Shown here piece by piece: positions 18,087 through 25,801 of a stretch of DNA of 52,840 nucleotides. The notes below the pieces were generated by a model. The model made no database searches. It saw only the letters and a program-made list of their open reading frames with translations, and was not told where the DNA came from. Made by a program: the position numbers and the translations under genes. This DNA is from Clostridiales bacterium (GTDB lineage: Bacteria; Bacillota; Clostridia; Saccharofermentanales; Saccharofermentanaceae): the NCBI GenBank assembly GCA_017428545.1, contig JAFRQR010000022.1:1-52840 (forward strand), in the 5' to 3' direction. Position 1 is the stretch's first letter. The number at the start of each line of letters is the position of its first letter.

Positions 18087-19076
18087 ATGGGAAACGAAGA
18101 AAAACGCATTGTCATGCCCGATTATTCGGAAGGTTTCCGGTGCATCGCGGGAAAGTGCCGTCACAGCTGCTGTATCGGCTGGGAGATTGACATCGATGAG
18201 AAGACTTATGAAAAATACCGGACCGTATCAGGCCCGATCGGTGAGAAGCTCCGCGCCTGCATCTGCGCGCCTTCTGATTCCGAAGAGTCGCTTCCTCACT
18301 TCATTCTCGGAGATAACGAGCGCTGCCCGTTTCTGAATTCCGAAAACCTCTGCGAGCTGATCTTAGGCCTCGGCGAAGATTCTCTGTGCGAGATCTGCAC
18401 CGAGCACCCGAGGTTTTACAAGAACTGTTCCGGCCATTTGGAGATGGGCTACGGCCTTTGCTGCGAGGAGGCTGCCCGCCTTCTTCTTTCGCACAGTGAG
18501 CCGGTCCGCCTGATCGGGATTTCTGAAAATGGCGGGCTCCGGTCGGAGATCTTTTCTCTTCTTCAGGAAAGGACGAATTCCCTGGATGCCCGTATCGACG
18601 ATATTTTCGGACTTCTTTCCGTATCACCTTCCAGGGCCGTTTTGGCATCGGATGCTTCGGACATCTCCCACTGGGGTGCTTTTCTCGGAGAACTGGAAAG
18701 ACTGGATCCGGCCTGGGATATCGAGATCGGAAAACTTCGGTCCGCTTCACTTACCCGCGAAGATCTGGCATCTTTTGACGCATATATGGAAAAAGAAGGC
18801 CGCGCCTTCGAATACGAAAACCTTCTGTGGTACCTGATCTACCGCCATCTCACGGATGATCCGCTTATAGACGAAGCGACGCTGTGCGTAGAGTTTGCCG
18901 TACTCAGCGTGAAACTTCTGCATTATCTGGGCGCATGTAAGTACAAGGAGAACGGTGCTTTTGCCAAGGATGAACAGGTCGAGCTTGCGCGAATGTTTTC
19001 ATCAGAGATCGAGTACTCGGACGAAAACGTCGACCTTATCTACGACCACATCTTCGATCTTCAGGAATCGATCTGA
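18087..19076 (+). CDS. FliB-like cysteine-rich protein (putative lysine N-methylase family)
   Basis: 329 residues. The N-terminal half holds a dense Cys pattern: CIAGKCRHSCCIGW, CPFLNSENLCELI, CEICTEHPRFYKNC and GLCCEEAARLLL. This matches the FliB/flagellin lysine-N-methylase family, a group proposed to bind a metal cluster through these cysteines. There are no flagellar genes in the window, so another substrate or role is quite possible. GGGAGGAAGCTTC precedes the ATG. Its last 16 bases overlap the 3' end of the convergent acyltransferase gene. Confidence 0.8.
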   Translation: MGNEEKRIVMPDYSEGFRCIAGKCRHSCCIGWEIDIDEKTYEKYRTVSGPIGEKLRACICAPSDSEESLPHFILGDNERCPFLNSENLCELILGLGEDSLCEICTEHPRFYKNCSGHLEMGYGLCCEEAARLLLSHSEPVRLIGISENGGLRSEIFSLLQERTNSLDARIDDIFGLLSVSPSRAVLASDASDISHWGAFLGELERLDPAWDIEIGKLRSASLTREDLASFDAYMEKEGRAFEYENLLWYLIYRHLTDDPLIDEATLCVEFAVLSVKLLHYLGACKYKENGAFAKDEQVELARMFSSEIEYSDENVDLIYDHIFDLQESI

Positions 19077-20422
19077 TCCTTCATGGCCATGATGACGCTC
19101 TGGATCTCATAGAGGCGCTGGATATTCTCGGGAACGAAACGGGCCGCGCCGCAGGAAGGAGAAAAGAGTTCCATGAACTTTCCGTAGTCCATCAGCATGC
19201 CTTTCATGCCGTGGATCTGGAAGGTCTTGGTGACGGGCTTTGCCACCTTTGAGATATCCCTTTGGGCAAACTTTTTGACCGGCTTTCCCTTTTTGTAGAT
19301 GATCCCTTCTTCCGGTGCGCATTCGGTGCCTTCGTAGGTGACCGTTTTGTCTTTTACGGTAAGCACGCCCTCGCCGACTTTCGCCTGATAACGGCCGTCA
19401 CATAGCTCGAAAAGCGAGACCTTCTCGGTCAGGACAAACCCGGGATCCGCGACCATCTTTTTGTACTGCTCCTGCTCCCACACATTCCACTTATGAAGAT
19501 CCGGGAAGCACTTATCCTCCGAAGAAACGGGCTCGAAAAAACCGTACTTATTCATGAGGACCTTATTCCCGCAGCAACTGCAGGAAAGAAGATTCTTTTT
19601 CCCTTTAAGGCCCGGGATACTGGATGCGTCCGTTACGAAGACCGAGTTGAGGCTTTTGCATTTCGGGCAGATATTCGCGATGTTCTGGACCCCCGAAGCG
19701 ATGCCCTTGGAACGGAATTCCTGAGGGTGGGATGCGAAATACTCGTACTCGTTATATACCAGTGCTTTCCGCATATACTGATGGATCTCGTCGACGGTCA
19801 TTTCAGCGACTTTTTCTTTCGGCAGTACGTCGGTAAACTCCGCCGTGATGCGGCCTTTCCGGTAAGAACTCTGGCTCCATCTCGGCCAGGTCATATAGGC
19901 ACCGTGGGAGCGGAAAATGACGACGGATGAATTCGTCTTTTTCACCAGGGACGCCAGGCCCGTGTCAAATCCGATCGAGTGCCCGTCGGTAAAGCGGGTC
20001 CCTTCCGGGAAAATGCCGAGAACGCCGCCTCTTCCGAGGACTTTCATCATGGCTCTTACGGTCCGAAGGTCGTTTCGGAACTGGGCTTTCGGGATGCAGC
20101 CGCCCCTGGTGATGATGGGGCCGAAGATCTTTTTTCTGAAAAGAAATTCCCCCGCAACGAAGTTGATCGGCCGGCCGCGGAGAGTGGCTGCCATGATGAC
20201 CGGGTCGATATAAGAAGGGTGGTTGCCGACGATGACCAAAGGTCCTTCGAGAGCCTTGATCTTGTTATCCGGTTTGACTTTGATCCCGAAGCGGAGTTTT
20301 AAGACCGGAAGTGCGATACATTCACCGAAAAACGAATACCAGAATTTTCCCGGCACACAGCCGTATTCCGCCTGCTTTTCCTTCGTTTTTCCCTTGTTCC
20401 GTGAAGCCTTTTCTTCGCTCAC
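19061..20422 (-). CDS. PlsC-type 1-acylglycerol-3-phosphate acyltransferase with C-terminal zinc-ribbon extension
   Basis: About 453 residues from the GTG at 20422, chosen because AGGGG lies 7 bases upstream; the ATG at 20446 has no site. The acyltransferase domain (about residues 30-230) has the HxxxxD box as VGNHPSYIDPV, GRPINFVAGEF, and the second box GIFPEGTRF. Family members usually end near residue 240. Here about 200 more residues follow, containing CPKCKSLNS...LLSCSCCGNKVL, a likely zinc ribbon, then a domain I do not recognise. The expected reaction is acylation of lysophosphatidate at the membrane. The extension could bind another protein or nucleic acid. It overlaps the convergent FliB-like gene by 16 bases. 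Confidence 0.87.
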   Translation of the reverse strand: MSEEKASRNKGKTKEKQAEYGCVPGKFWYSFFGECIALPVLKLRFGIKVKPDNKIKALEGPLVIVGNHPSYIDPVIMAATLRGRPINFVAGEFLFRKKIFGPIITRGGCIPKAQFRNDLRTVRAMMKVLGRGGVLGIFPEGTRFTDGHSIGFDTGLASLVKKTNSSVVIFRSHGAYMTWPRWSQSSYRKGRITAEFTDVLPKEKVAEMTVDEIHQYMRKALVYNEYEYFASHPQEFRSKGIASGVQNIANICPKCKSLNSVFVTDASSIPGLKGKKNLLSCSCCGNKVLMNKYGFFEPVSSEDKCFPDLHKWNVWEQEQYKKMVADPGFVLTEKVSLFELCDGRYQAKVGEGVLTVKDKTVTYEGTECAPEEGIIYKKGKPVKKFAQRDISKVAKPVTKTFQIHGMKGMLMDYGKFMELFSPSCGAARFVPENIQRLYEIQSVIMAMKDQIDS

Positions 20423-20600
20423 TTTATCGCCCCTTCGGTAAAACATTCACAATTTTGGCAAAAACTCGCATGTTTTGACATAAATTGATAACATCTGTCC
20501 CGTATTATACATTATCAGGTGGGTCGTGTGTAGAAGGAAAACCCGCAAAACTCGGCGTTTTCGTTTAGATTATTTTGACAAAGGCCCGAAGAAGGCGAAT

Positions 20601-21527
20601 ATGGCAAAAACCTGTTTTTACTGTGGAAAAGAACTTGAGGCGGGGCAGAGGTGCTCTTGCCGCGGCTCGTCCAAATCCGGAACAACGGCCGGGACATCTC
20701 AGGCTACTGCTTCCGCGGCCACGTCTTCCGCTTCTTCCTCTTCATCCGCCACATCAGGTCCATCCGCAAACGCCGCCGGTACAGGTTCTTTTGCCGAGGG
20801 ATCCAAAAAGAAAAAGGCAAAGAAAGAAAAGACGAAGCAGGTCTGGAACGAAGAAAGAAAAACATCGACCCGTTTCTCATTTTCGAAATTCATCGACCAG
20901 GTCAGATCCAACTTCCCGTCGATCTCCAAACTGATGCGTCCGGTCATGGCCTACATCTGGCATCCGGTCACGACGATCCAGAACAGATCCCGGATCGTTT
21001 CCATTCCGAAAGTCCTTCTTATCAACAGCCTTTTTGCGGCGCTGACTTCCCTGATGGTCATCTTTACGTCCTTTACGGATTCGCCGTTCCTCGGCATGCT
21101 GATCTCCCTGATCTTCGGTAAGACCGATCTTTTCTCCGACCATCCGGTCATGGCCTTTTTCGTTATGGGAGCCATCTTCTGGGTCTGCGTCCTGATACTG
21201 GCTCTTTGCTTCACCTGGACCTCGCGTCTGGTGAACCGGAAACTGTCGTTCCTCCGGGCTTTGGACACGGTCAGCATCTCCTCGATCTACATATGTTTTT
21301 CTGACATTCTGATCTTCTTATCCGTACTCTTCGGATCGCGCGGGGCATTTACCCTGATCTTTGTAGCCATGGTCATTATGGGCATCTGCCATTTTGTTTC
21401 CGTCAAACAGGATCTGGCGCTTAGTGACAATTCCGCATTCAACATGCTGGTCATCAGCTATCTTCTCTTCTACTTCCTGGCCCAGCTCGGAGTAAACGTT
21501 CTCATCCGCATCTTCGTACTCTTCTGA
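20601..21527 (+). CDS. Zinc-ribbon membrane protein, YIP1-like
   Basis: 308 residues starting MAKTCFYCGKELEAGQRCSC, a short zinc ribbon (CxxC...CxC). A Ser/Ala/Thr-rich low-complexity linker to about residue 65 and a Lys-rich stretch follow. The C-terminal half has five hydrophobic helices arranged as in YIP1-type domains. The start at 20601 was preferred to the in-frame ATG at 20526 because the ribbon begins there and the upstream residues are basic and uncharacteristic. Function unknown; zinc-ribbon plus YIP1-like proteins are common in Clostridia. Confidence 0.72.
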   Translation: MAKTCFYCGKELEAGQRCSCRGSSKSGTTAGTSQATASAATSSASSSSSATSGPSANAAGTGSFAEGSKKKKAKKEKTKQVWNEERKTSTRFSFSKFIDQVRSNFPSISKLMRPVMAYIWHPVTTIQNRSRIVSIPKVLLINSLFAALTSLMVIFTSFTDSPFLGMLISLIFGKTDLFSDHPVMAFFVMGAIFWVCVLILALCFTWTSRLVNRKLSFLRALDTVSISSIYICFSDILIFLSVLFGSRGAFTLIFVAMVIMGICHFVSVKQDLALSDNSAFNMLVISYLLFYFLAQLGVNVLIRIFVLF

Positions 21528-21563
21528 TCCCTTTTCTTTCCTATGTATCCTAAAAAAGACGGA

Positions 21564-22352
21564 TCAGATTAGAGAAAGAATTAACCGGTTCAATTCGCTT
21601 ATATTCAGCGATATGTTCCTGCCTTCAAAGGTCGCAATCAGATTAATTCCGAGGAATATACCGTTTTTCTGGTATCGCTCTATTTTTCGGATTGCATTAT
21701 CCCGATAATCCGAATCATCCATCATGCCAAAATGTTCGTGATAGATAAGTCTTCTGCGCCTTGTATCAAACAGCGTAAAATCCGGGAACATTCTTCCGCC
21801 ATCCTTCAAAACCAATTCGCTTTCATAGCGATATGGTATTCCAAGTTCAGCATACATATTCGCGATCAGAAGTTCTGATTTGGAGCGCACCAGTTCTCCA
21901 CGATGCGTCTCGTATTTCTTCTCCTCCGGATGAAACGAATTCGATACAAATTCCTCTCTTTCCCATATTTCGGCCCGCCGGACTTCAGACAGAAGAAGCG
22001 GCGTTACCAGTTGTCTGCGCGTCTCTCCTATCTCGTCAAAAACCCTATCCGCACTCTTATCGGATATAATTTCCAAGTACTCGGTCAGCACGCGAAGTTC
22101 TCTTGTCGCACGCCGCTTCAATCTTGCAGCATAGCTTTTTGTTGCTAACCTCTTCACCAGGTCGATCTGCTCTTTTTTGATATATCTTCCGCGCGTATCC
22201 TTTGGATCTGTCACATGATAAAATTGGATCCCTGTCTTTTTCCTCGAGATCCGAAGACTCCCCTCCGGAGCATGATCAATCACTTTCTTCGCCGCTTGCA
22301 GCGCTTTTTCCAGAGAATTCTTCCTCATGAGCAATTCGTCCTGAAGTTTCAT
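21564..22352 (-). CDS. PD-(D/E)XK nuclease-like protein
   Basis: 262 residues. The N-terminal 120 residues are basic and helical (LEKALQAAKKV, YAARLKRRATRELRVL), suggesting nucleic-acid contact. The C-terminal half has the order of a PD-(D/E)XK fold: Glu160 in RSKSELLIANMYAELGIPYRYE, Asp191 in RMFPDFTLFD, and Glu206 in RLIYHEHFGMMDDSDY, then IRKIERYQKNGIFLGINLIAT. Such proteins are usually annotated hypothetical; nuclease activity is inferred from the motif order only. It is read from a promoter element identical to the adhesin's and lies directly beside the 53-bp array. Lower GC than its neighbours and dense use of AT-ending codons hint at separate acquisition. Confidence 0.7.
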   Translation of the reverse strand: MKLQDELLMRKNSLEKALQAAKKVIDHAPEGSLRISRKKTGIQFYHVTDPKDTRGRYIKKEQIDLVKRLATKSYAARLKRRATRELRVLTEYLEIISDKSADRVFDEIGETRRQLVTPLLLSEVRRAEIWEREEFVSNSFHPEEKKYETHRGELVRSKSELLIANMYAELGIPYRYESELVLKDGGRMFPDFTLFDTRRRRLIYHEHFGMMDDSDYRDNAIRKIERYQKNGIFLGINLIATFEGRNISLNISELNRLILSLI

Positions 22353-22413
22353 TCGCTCAACCTCTTCCTTTTGGCAGTTTTCTCTATTCTACGTACCCAC
22401 CCTTCGCGCGGCT

Positions 22414-22440
22414 ATATTTTATATGAGTAGTTTTGTAAAC
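22414..22440 (-). promoter_or_regulatory. 27-bp promoter element shared with the adhesin gene (copy 2)
   Basis: Identical to 14912-14938. On the minus strand it provides TTTACA and, after 17 bases, TATAGC as the -10-like box, 62 bases before the start of the PD-(D/E)XK-like gene. It sits at the edge of the 53-bp array, whose first degenerate half-site (CCCATAAT at 22446-22453) begins 6 bases away. Confidence 0.6.
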
Positions 22441-22445
22441 TTTTT

Positions 22446-22744
22446 CCCATAATTCTTCAAATTATGAAGTTCTATCGGTCCACATCATTTGCCTCTTACC
22501 GATAGAAATGCAAATACTGAAAATCTATCTGCTTCAAGATACAACATCATTCCGATAATTTCTCGGAAAAAGCTCTTCTATCCGCTTTCATTCATGTTAT
22601 CTTACCGATAAAAACTTTCTTTACGATTTCTTATCTGCTTATAACAGCTTAATCATACCGATAGATAATCGATTTTTCGATTTCTATCCGTTCAGCACCA
22701 CCGATTCTTTCCGATAGAAAAGCACTTTTCCACCATTCTATCTG
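22446..22744. repeat. Phased 53-bp array of alternating inverted half-sites (TCTATC-G / CCGATAGA)
   Basis: Forward half-sites of form TCTATC(G/T/C)G begin at 22471, 22524, 22577, 22630 (CTTATCTG), 22683 and 22737. Inverted half-sites of form CCGATA(G/A) begin at 22446 (degenerate), 22499, 22552, 22605, 22658 and 22711. Every step is 53 bp (the last forward step 54). Within a unit the two halves are 28 bp apart, and from one unit to the next 25 bp. The 20-base and 17-base stretches between halves differ in every unit. The 457-bp gap between the PD-(D/E)XK-like gene and asnA holds no ORF. The 53-bp spacing is close to five helical turns, which suits cooperative protein binding on one DNA face. 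Confidence 0.8.
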
Positions 22745-22752
22745 CAAACAAA

Positions 22753-22776
22753 GAAGCCCCGCATCTCTGCAGGGCT
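22753..22776 (-). terminator. Terminator of the asnS-asnA operon
   Basis: On the minus strand, GAGCCCTGC pairs with GCGGGGCTT around a 6-base loop, followed by CTTTG, about 35 bases past the asnA stop. Confidence 0.7.
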
Positions 22777-22809
22777 CCTTGCCATCACCATCTGATGAAT
22801 AATCACTGA

Positions 22810-23820
22810 TTAAAGAAGATTCACACCGTGCGCAGCCGCTTTCTCGACCACGTCCTCCGGCCAGATCGAAGACTGGACCTCACCGATGTGCGCTCTCTGC
22901 AGGAAGAACATGCAGATACGGGACTGGCCGATACCGCCGCCGATCGTGTACGGTACTTTGCACTCCAGAACATCCTTCTGGAAAGGAAGTTCGGCTCTCT
23001 CTTCGCAACCTGCGATCTTGAGCTGCCTGGCCATTGCATCTTCGTCAACACGGATACCCATAGAGGAGAGCTCGAGAGAGCATCCCAGTACCGGATAGTA
23101 AACGAGGATATCGCCGTTTAAGGACCAGTCGTCGTAGTCCGGAGCACGTCCGTCGTGTGGCTTTCCGGATTTCAGGGCACCGCCGATCTGCATGAGGAAT
23201 ACTGCACCGTATTCCTTCGTGATGAGGTTCTCTCTTTCCTTCGGCGTCTTGTCCGGATACATGTCCTCGAGTTCCTGTGTCGTGATGAAGTGGATCTCGT
23301 TCGGAAGGAACGGGTCCATGAAGTGATACTTGCCGCAGATATAGTACTCGGTCTGCTTGATCGCCATATAGATACGGAAGACCGTCTCTTTAAGTGTCTC
23401 GACGTTTCTCTGATCCTTCGTGATGATCTTTTCCCAGTCCCACTGGTCGACATAGATCGAGTGGAGGTTGTCGGTCTCTTCATCGCGGCGGATCGCCGTC
23501 ATATCGGTGTAGAGGCCCTCGCCCGGGTTGAAGCCGTATTTACAGAGCGCCATTCTCTTCCACTTTGCGAGAGAATGCACGATCTCGACTTCTTTCTCAT
23601 CCTGCTCTTTAATTCCAAAAGCAACCGGTCTTTCCACGCCGTTGAGGTTGTCATTGAGGCCCGACTCCGGCTTTACGAAAAGCGGCGCCGACACACGTGT
23701 CAGGTTCAGCGCATCCGAGAGAGCTCTCTCGAAATAGTCTTTAACTTCCTTGATCGCGACTTCCGTCTCGCGAATGGTTTGCGGGCTCTTATACCCGTCC
23801 GGAATTTGAATCGTACCCAT
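22810..23820 (-). CDS. asnA: Aspartate-ammonia ligase (asparagine synthetase A)
   Basis: 336 residues from the ATG at 23820, supported by AAAGGAG 8 bases upstream; the in-frame upstream codons back to 23862 lack one. Diagnostic stretches: [76 protein letters not shown] and [10 protein letters not shown](I)CMFFL. The enzyme makes asparagine from aspartate, ammonia and ATP, and is structurally related to class II synthetases. It follows asnS by 66 bases and shares its T-box, so asparagine supply and charging respond together to uncharged tRNA-Asn. Length is normal. Confidence 0.98.
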   Translation of the reverse strand: MGTIQIPDGYKSPQTIRETEVAIKEVKDYFERALSDALNLTRVSAPLFVKPESGLNDNLNGVERPVAFGIKEQDEKEVEIVHSLAKWKRMALCKYGFNPGEGLYTDMTAIRRDEETDNLHSIYVDQWDWEKIITKDQRNVETLKETVFRIYMAIKQTEYYICGKYHFMDPFLPNEIHFITTQELEDMYPDKTPKERENLITKEYGAVFLMQIGGALKSGKPHDGRAPDYDDWSLNGDILVYYPVLGCSLELSSMGIRVDEDAMARQLKIAGCEERAELPFQKDVLECKVPYTIGGGIGQSRICMFFLQRAHIGEVQSSIWPEDVVEKAAAHGVNLL

Positions 23821-23886
23821 TTTCAACACTCCTTTATTGTTCATTTTCTTATGCAAAAGCACTTGCCCCGAGGGGCAGTTCGGATA

Positions 23887-25278
23887 TCAGAGCTCGCAGT
23901 TGTTGACCGTTCTCGGGAACGGGATGACGTCACGGATGTTGCTGACACCGGTCAGGTACATGACGCAGCGCTCAAATCCGAGACCGAATCCTGCATGTCT
24001 TGCGGTACCGAACTTTCTAAGATCCATATAGAATCCGTAGTCCTCCGGCTTCATGCCGAGTTCCGTGATACGGGCAGCGAGCTTGTCATAGTCGTCTTCA
24101 CGCTGAGATCCGCCGATGATCTCGCCGATGCCCGGAACGAGGCAGTCCATTGCGGCAACCGTCTTTCCGTCTTCGTTGAGCTTCATGTAGAAAGCCTTGA
24201 TCTCCTTCGGATAGTCGGTAACGAATACCGGCTTCTTGAAGACTTCCTCGGTGAGGTATCTCTCGTGCTCGGTCTGAAGATCGCAGCCCCAGGATACCTT
24301 GTACTCGAACTTGTCGTTTACCTTCTCGAGGATCTCGATCGCCTCGGTGTAGGTAACGTGGCCGAAGTCGGAAGATGCTACGTGCTTGAGTCTATCGATC
24401 AGGCCCTTATCTACGAAATCGTTGAAGAACTTCATCTCTTCCGGAGCGTTCTCCAGAACAAAGTTGATGATGTACTTGATCATGGACTCGGCAAGGAGCA
24501 TGTCGTCCTTAAGATCTGCAAATGCGATCTCCGGCTCGATCATCCAGAACTCTGCGGCATGGCGTGTGGTGTTACTGTTCTCGGCACGGAATGTCGGTCC
24601 GAAAGTGTAGATGTTCTTAAATGCCATCGCGAATGTCTCGCCGTTGAGCTGGCCACTAACCGTGAGGTTCGTCGGCTTATTAAAGAAGTCCTGGCTGTAG
24701 TCGATCTTGCCATCTTCCGTTTTCGGGATGTTGTTGAGATCAAGTGTTGTGACCTGGAACATCTCACCTGCACCCTCACAGTCGGAACCTGTGATCAGCG
24801 GAGTATGTACATATACGAAATCTCTCTCCTGGAAGAATCTGTGAATCGCGTAAGCACAGAGGGATCTTACTCGAAAGACCGCCTGGAACAGGTTCGTTCT
24901 CGGACGAAGATGTGTGATCGTTCTTAAGTACTCGATGCTGTGACGCTTCTTCTGCAGCGGATAGTCCGGCGTGGAATCGCCTTCCAGAACGACTTCCGTT
25001 GCCTGGATCTCGAAGGGCTGCTTGGCCTCCGGAGTCGCAACCAGAGTACCGGTTACGATCAGGGCAGCGCCTACATTCGTCTTGCTGATCTTTTCAAAGT
25101 TCGCAAGCTTATCGTGATAAACGATCTGGATCGGTTCAAAAAATGTACCGTCATGCAGCACGATAAATCCGAAAGTCTTGGAATCACGTACGGATCTGAC
25201 CCAGCCGCCGACTGTCACTTCTTTACCGAGATACTTTTCTCTGTTTCTGAAGATCTCTCTTACATCAAGAATGTCCAT
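23887..25278 (-). CDS. asnS: Asparaginyl-tRNA synthetase
   Basis: 463 residues from the ATG at 25278 after a GAGGAGG site; extensions to 25296 or 25413 run into the leader RNA. An N-terminal OB-fold anticodon domain ([25 protein letters not shown]) is followed by the class II catalytic core: motif 2 as [21 protein letters not shown], and motif 3 as [15 protein letters not shown]. The Asn rather than Asp type is supported by the T-box specifier (AAC) and by operon partnership with asnA. Length agrees with bacterial AsnRS. Asparagine is charged onto tRNA-Asn in the cytoplasm. Confidence 0.97.
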   Translation of the reverse strand: MDILDVREIFRNREKYLGKEVTVGGWVRSVRDSKTFGFIVLHDGTFFEPIQIVYHDKLANFEKISKTNVGAALIVTGTLVATPEAKQPFEIQATEVVLEGDSTPDYPLQKKRHSIEYLRTITHLRPRTNLFQAVFRVRSLCAYAIHRFFQERDFVYVHTPLITGSDCEGAGEMFQVTTLDLNNIPKTEDGKIDYSQDFFNKPTNLTVSGQLNGETFAMAFKNIYTFGPTFRAENSNTTRHAAEFWMIEPEIAFADLKDDMLLAESMIKYIINFVLENAPEEMKFFNDFVDKGLIDRLKHVASSDFGHVTYTEAIEILEKVNDKFEYKVSWGCDLQTEHERYLTEEVFKKPVFVTDYPKEIKAFYMKLNEDGKTVAAMDCLVPGIGEIIGGSQREDDYDKLAARITELGMKPEDYGFYMDLRKFGTARHAGFGLGFERCVMYLTGVSNIRDVIPFPRTVNNCEL

Positions 25279-25328
25279 TTTTTCCTCCTCTGCCATATCC
25301 GGCACTTCAACTTTTCGGGGAAACAAAA

Positions 25329-25632
25329 ACGCCCCGAAGCATCTTTCTTGCTTCAGGACGATCGATTCAATCGCGGTACCACCTGAATTGCTGTTATATA
25401 ACAGCCACCTCATCTGGGTTCAAACAAACCCTGCCGCCTGACGCGCGGCTGATCGGCTTCCACTACTTTGCGTCTTGCGGCTTTTGTCGTACGCCGCCTT
25501 CGGCATTTCATTTTGCAGCTCGGAAGTGTTATTCACCTGTATTCACTCTATGGGGCTTGCACCGTCCCCCACTCGCTGGAAGCGATAAAACAGGCTACTT
25601 CTCTTCGTCATCGCTTTTCCCGTATTCAATTT
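25329..25632 (-). ncRNA. T-box riboswitch (tRNA-Asn) controlling asnS-asnA
   Basis: The minus-strand leader contains the T-box core GGTGGTACCGCG (25372-25384). Stem I features include GATGACGAAGAG and the specifier loop GTGAATAACACTTCC, with AAC (25528-25530) as specifier codon. A terminator, CCTGAAGCA-loop-TGCTTCGGGGCG followed by TTTTTG, lies at 25329-25362. Uncharged tRNA-Asn should pair with the T-box and let transcription proceed into asnS. Confidence 0.95.
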
Positions 25633-25638
25633 GAAGTT

Positions 25639-25667
25639 AGATTACTCTGCATGAAATGGTTTGTCAA
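25639..25667 (-). promoter_or_regulatory. Promoter of the asnS T-box leader
   Basis: Minus-strand TTGACA (25662-25667), 17-base spacer, TAATCT (25639-25644), just upstream of the T-box stem I. Confidence 0.65.
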
Positions 25668-25685
25668 GTCCCCGTAAGCGTTATG

Positions 25686-25697
25686 TAATGTACATTA
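25686..25697. promoter_or_regulatory. 12-bp palindrome in the divergent asnS/Wzz-like region, possible operator
   Basis: TAATGTACATTA is a perfect palindrome, followed by TGATATAATGTG. It lies between the T-box promoter and the promoter of the 25802-27283 gene. Only symmetry supports it. Confidence 0.25.
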
Positions 25698-25722
25698 TGA
25701 TATAATGTGAAAAAACTGTCAG

Positions 25723-25750
25723 TTGACACGGTAAGTGGGGAAGTTATACT
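25723..25750 (+). promoter_or_regulatory. Promoter of the Wzz-like gene
   Basis: TTGACA (25723-25728), 16-base spacer, TATACT (25745-25750), about 50 bases before the ATG at 25802. Confidence 0.65.
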
Positions 25751-25801
25751 ACTTAGGAGCGCCTTTGAGGGACGCTTTAGGTTACATCACGGGAGAGAAA
25801 T

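Noticed and set aside
22446..22744. CRISPR array
   Set aside because: The conserved parts are only two 8-base half-sites per unit, with variable sequence both inside and between them. There is no constant 24-40-base repeat and no cas gene nearby.
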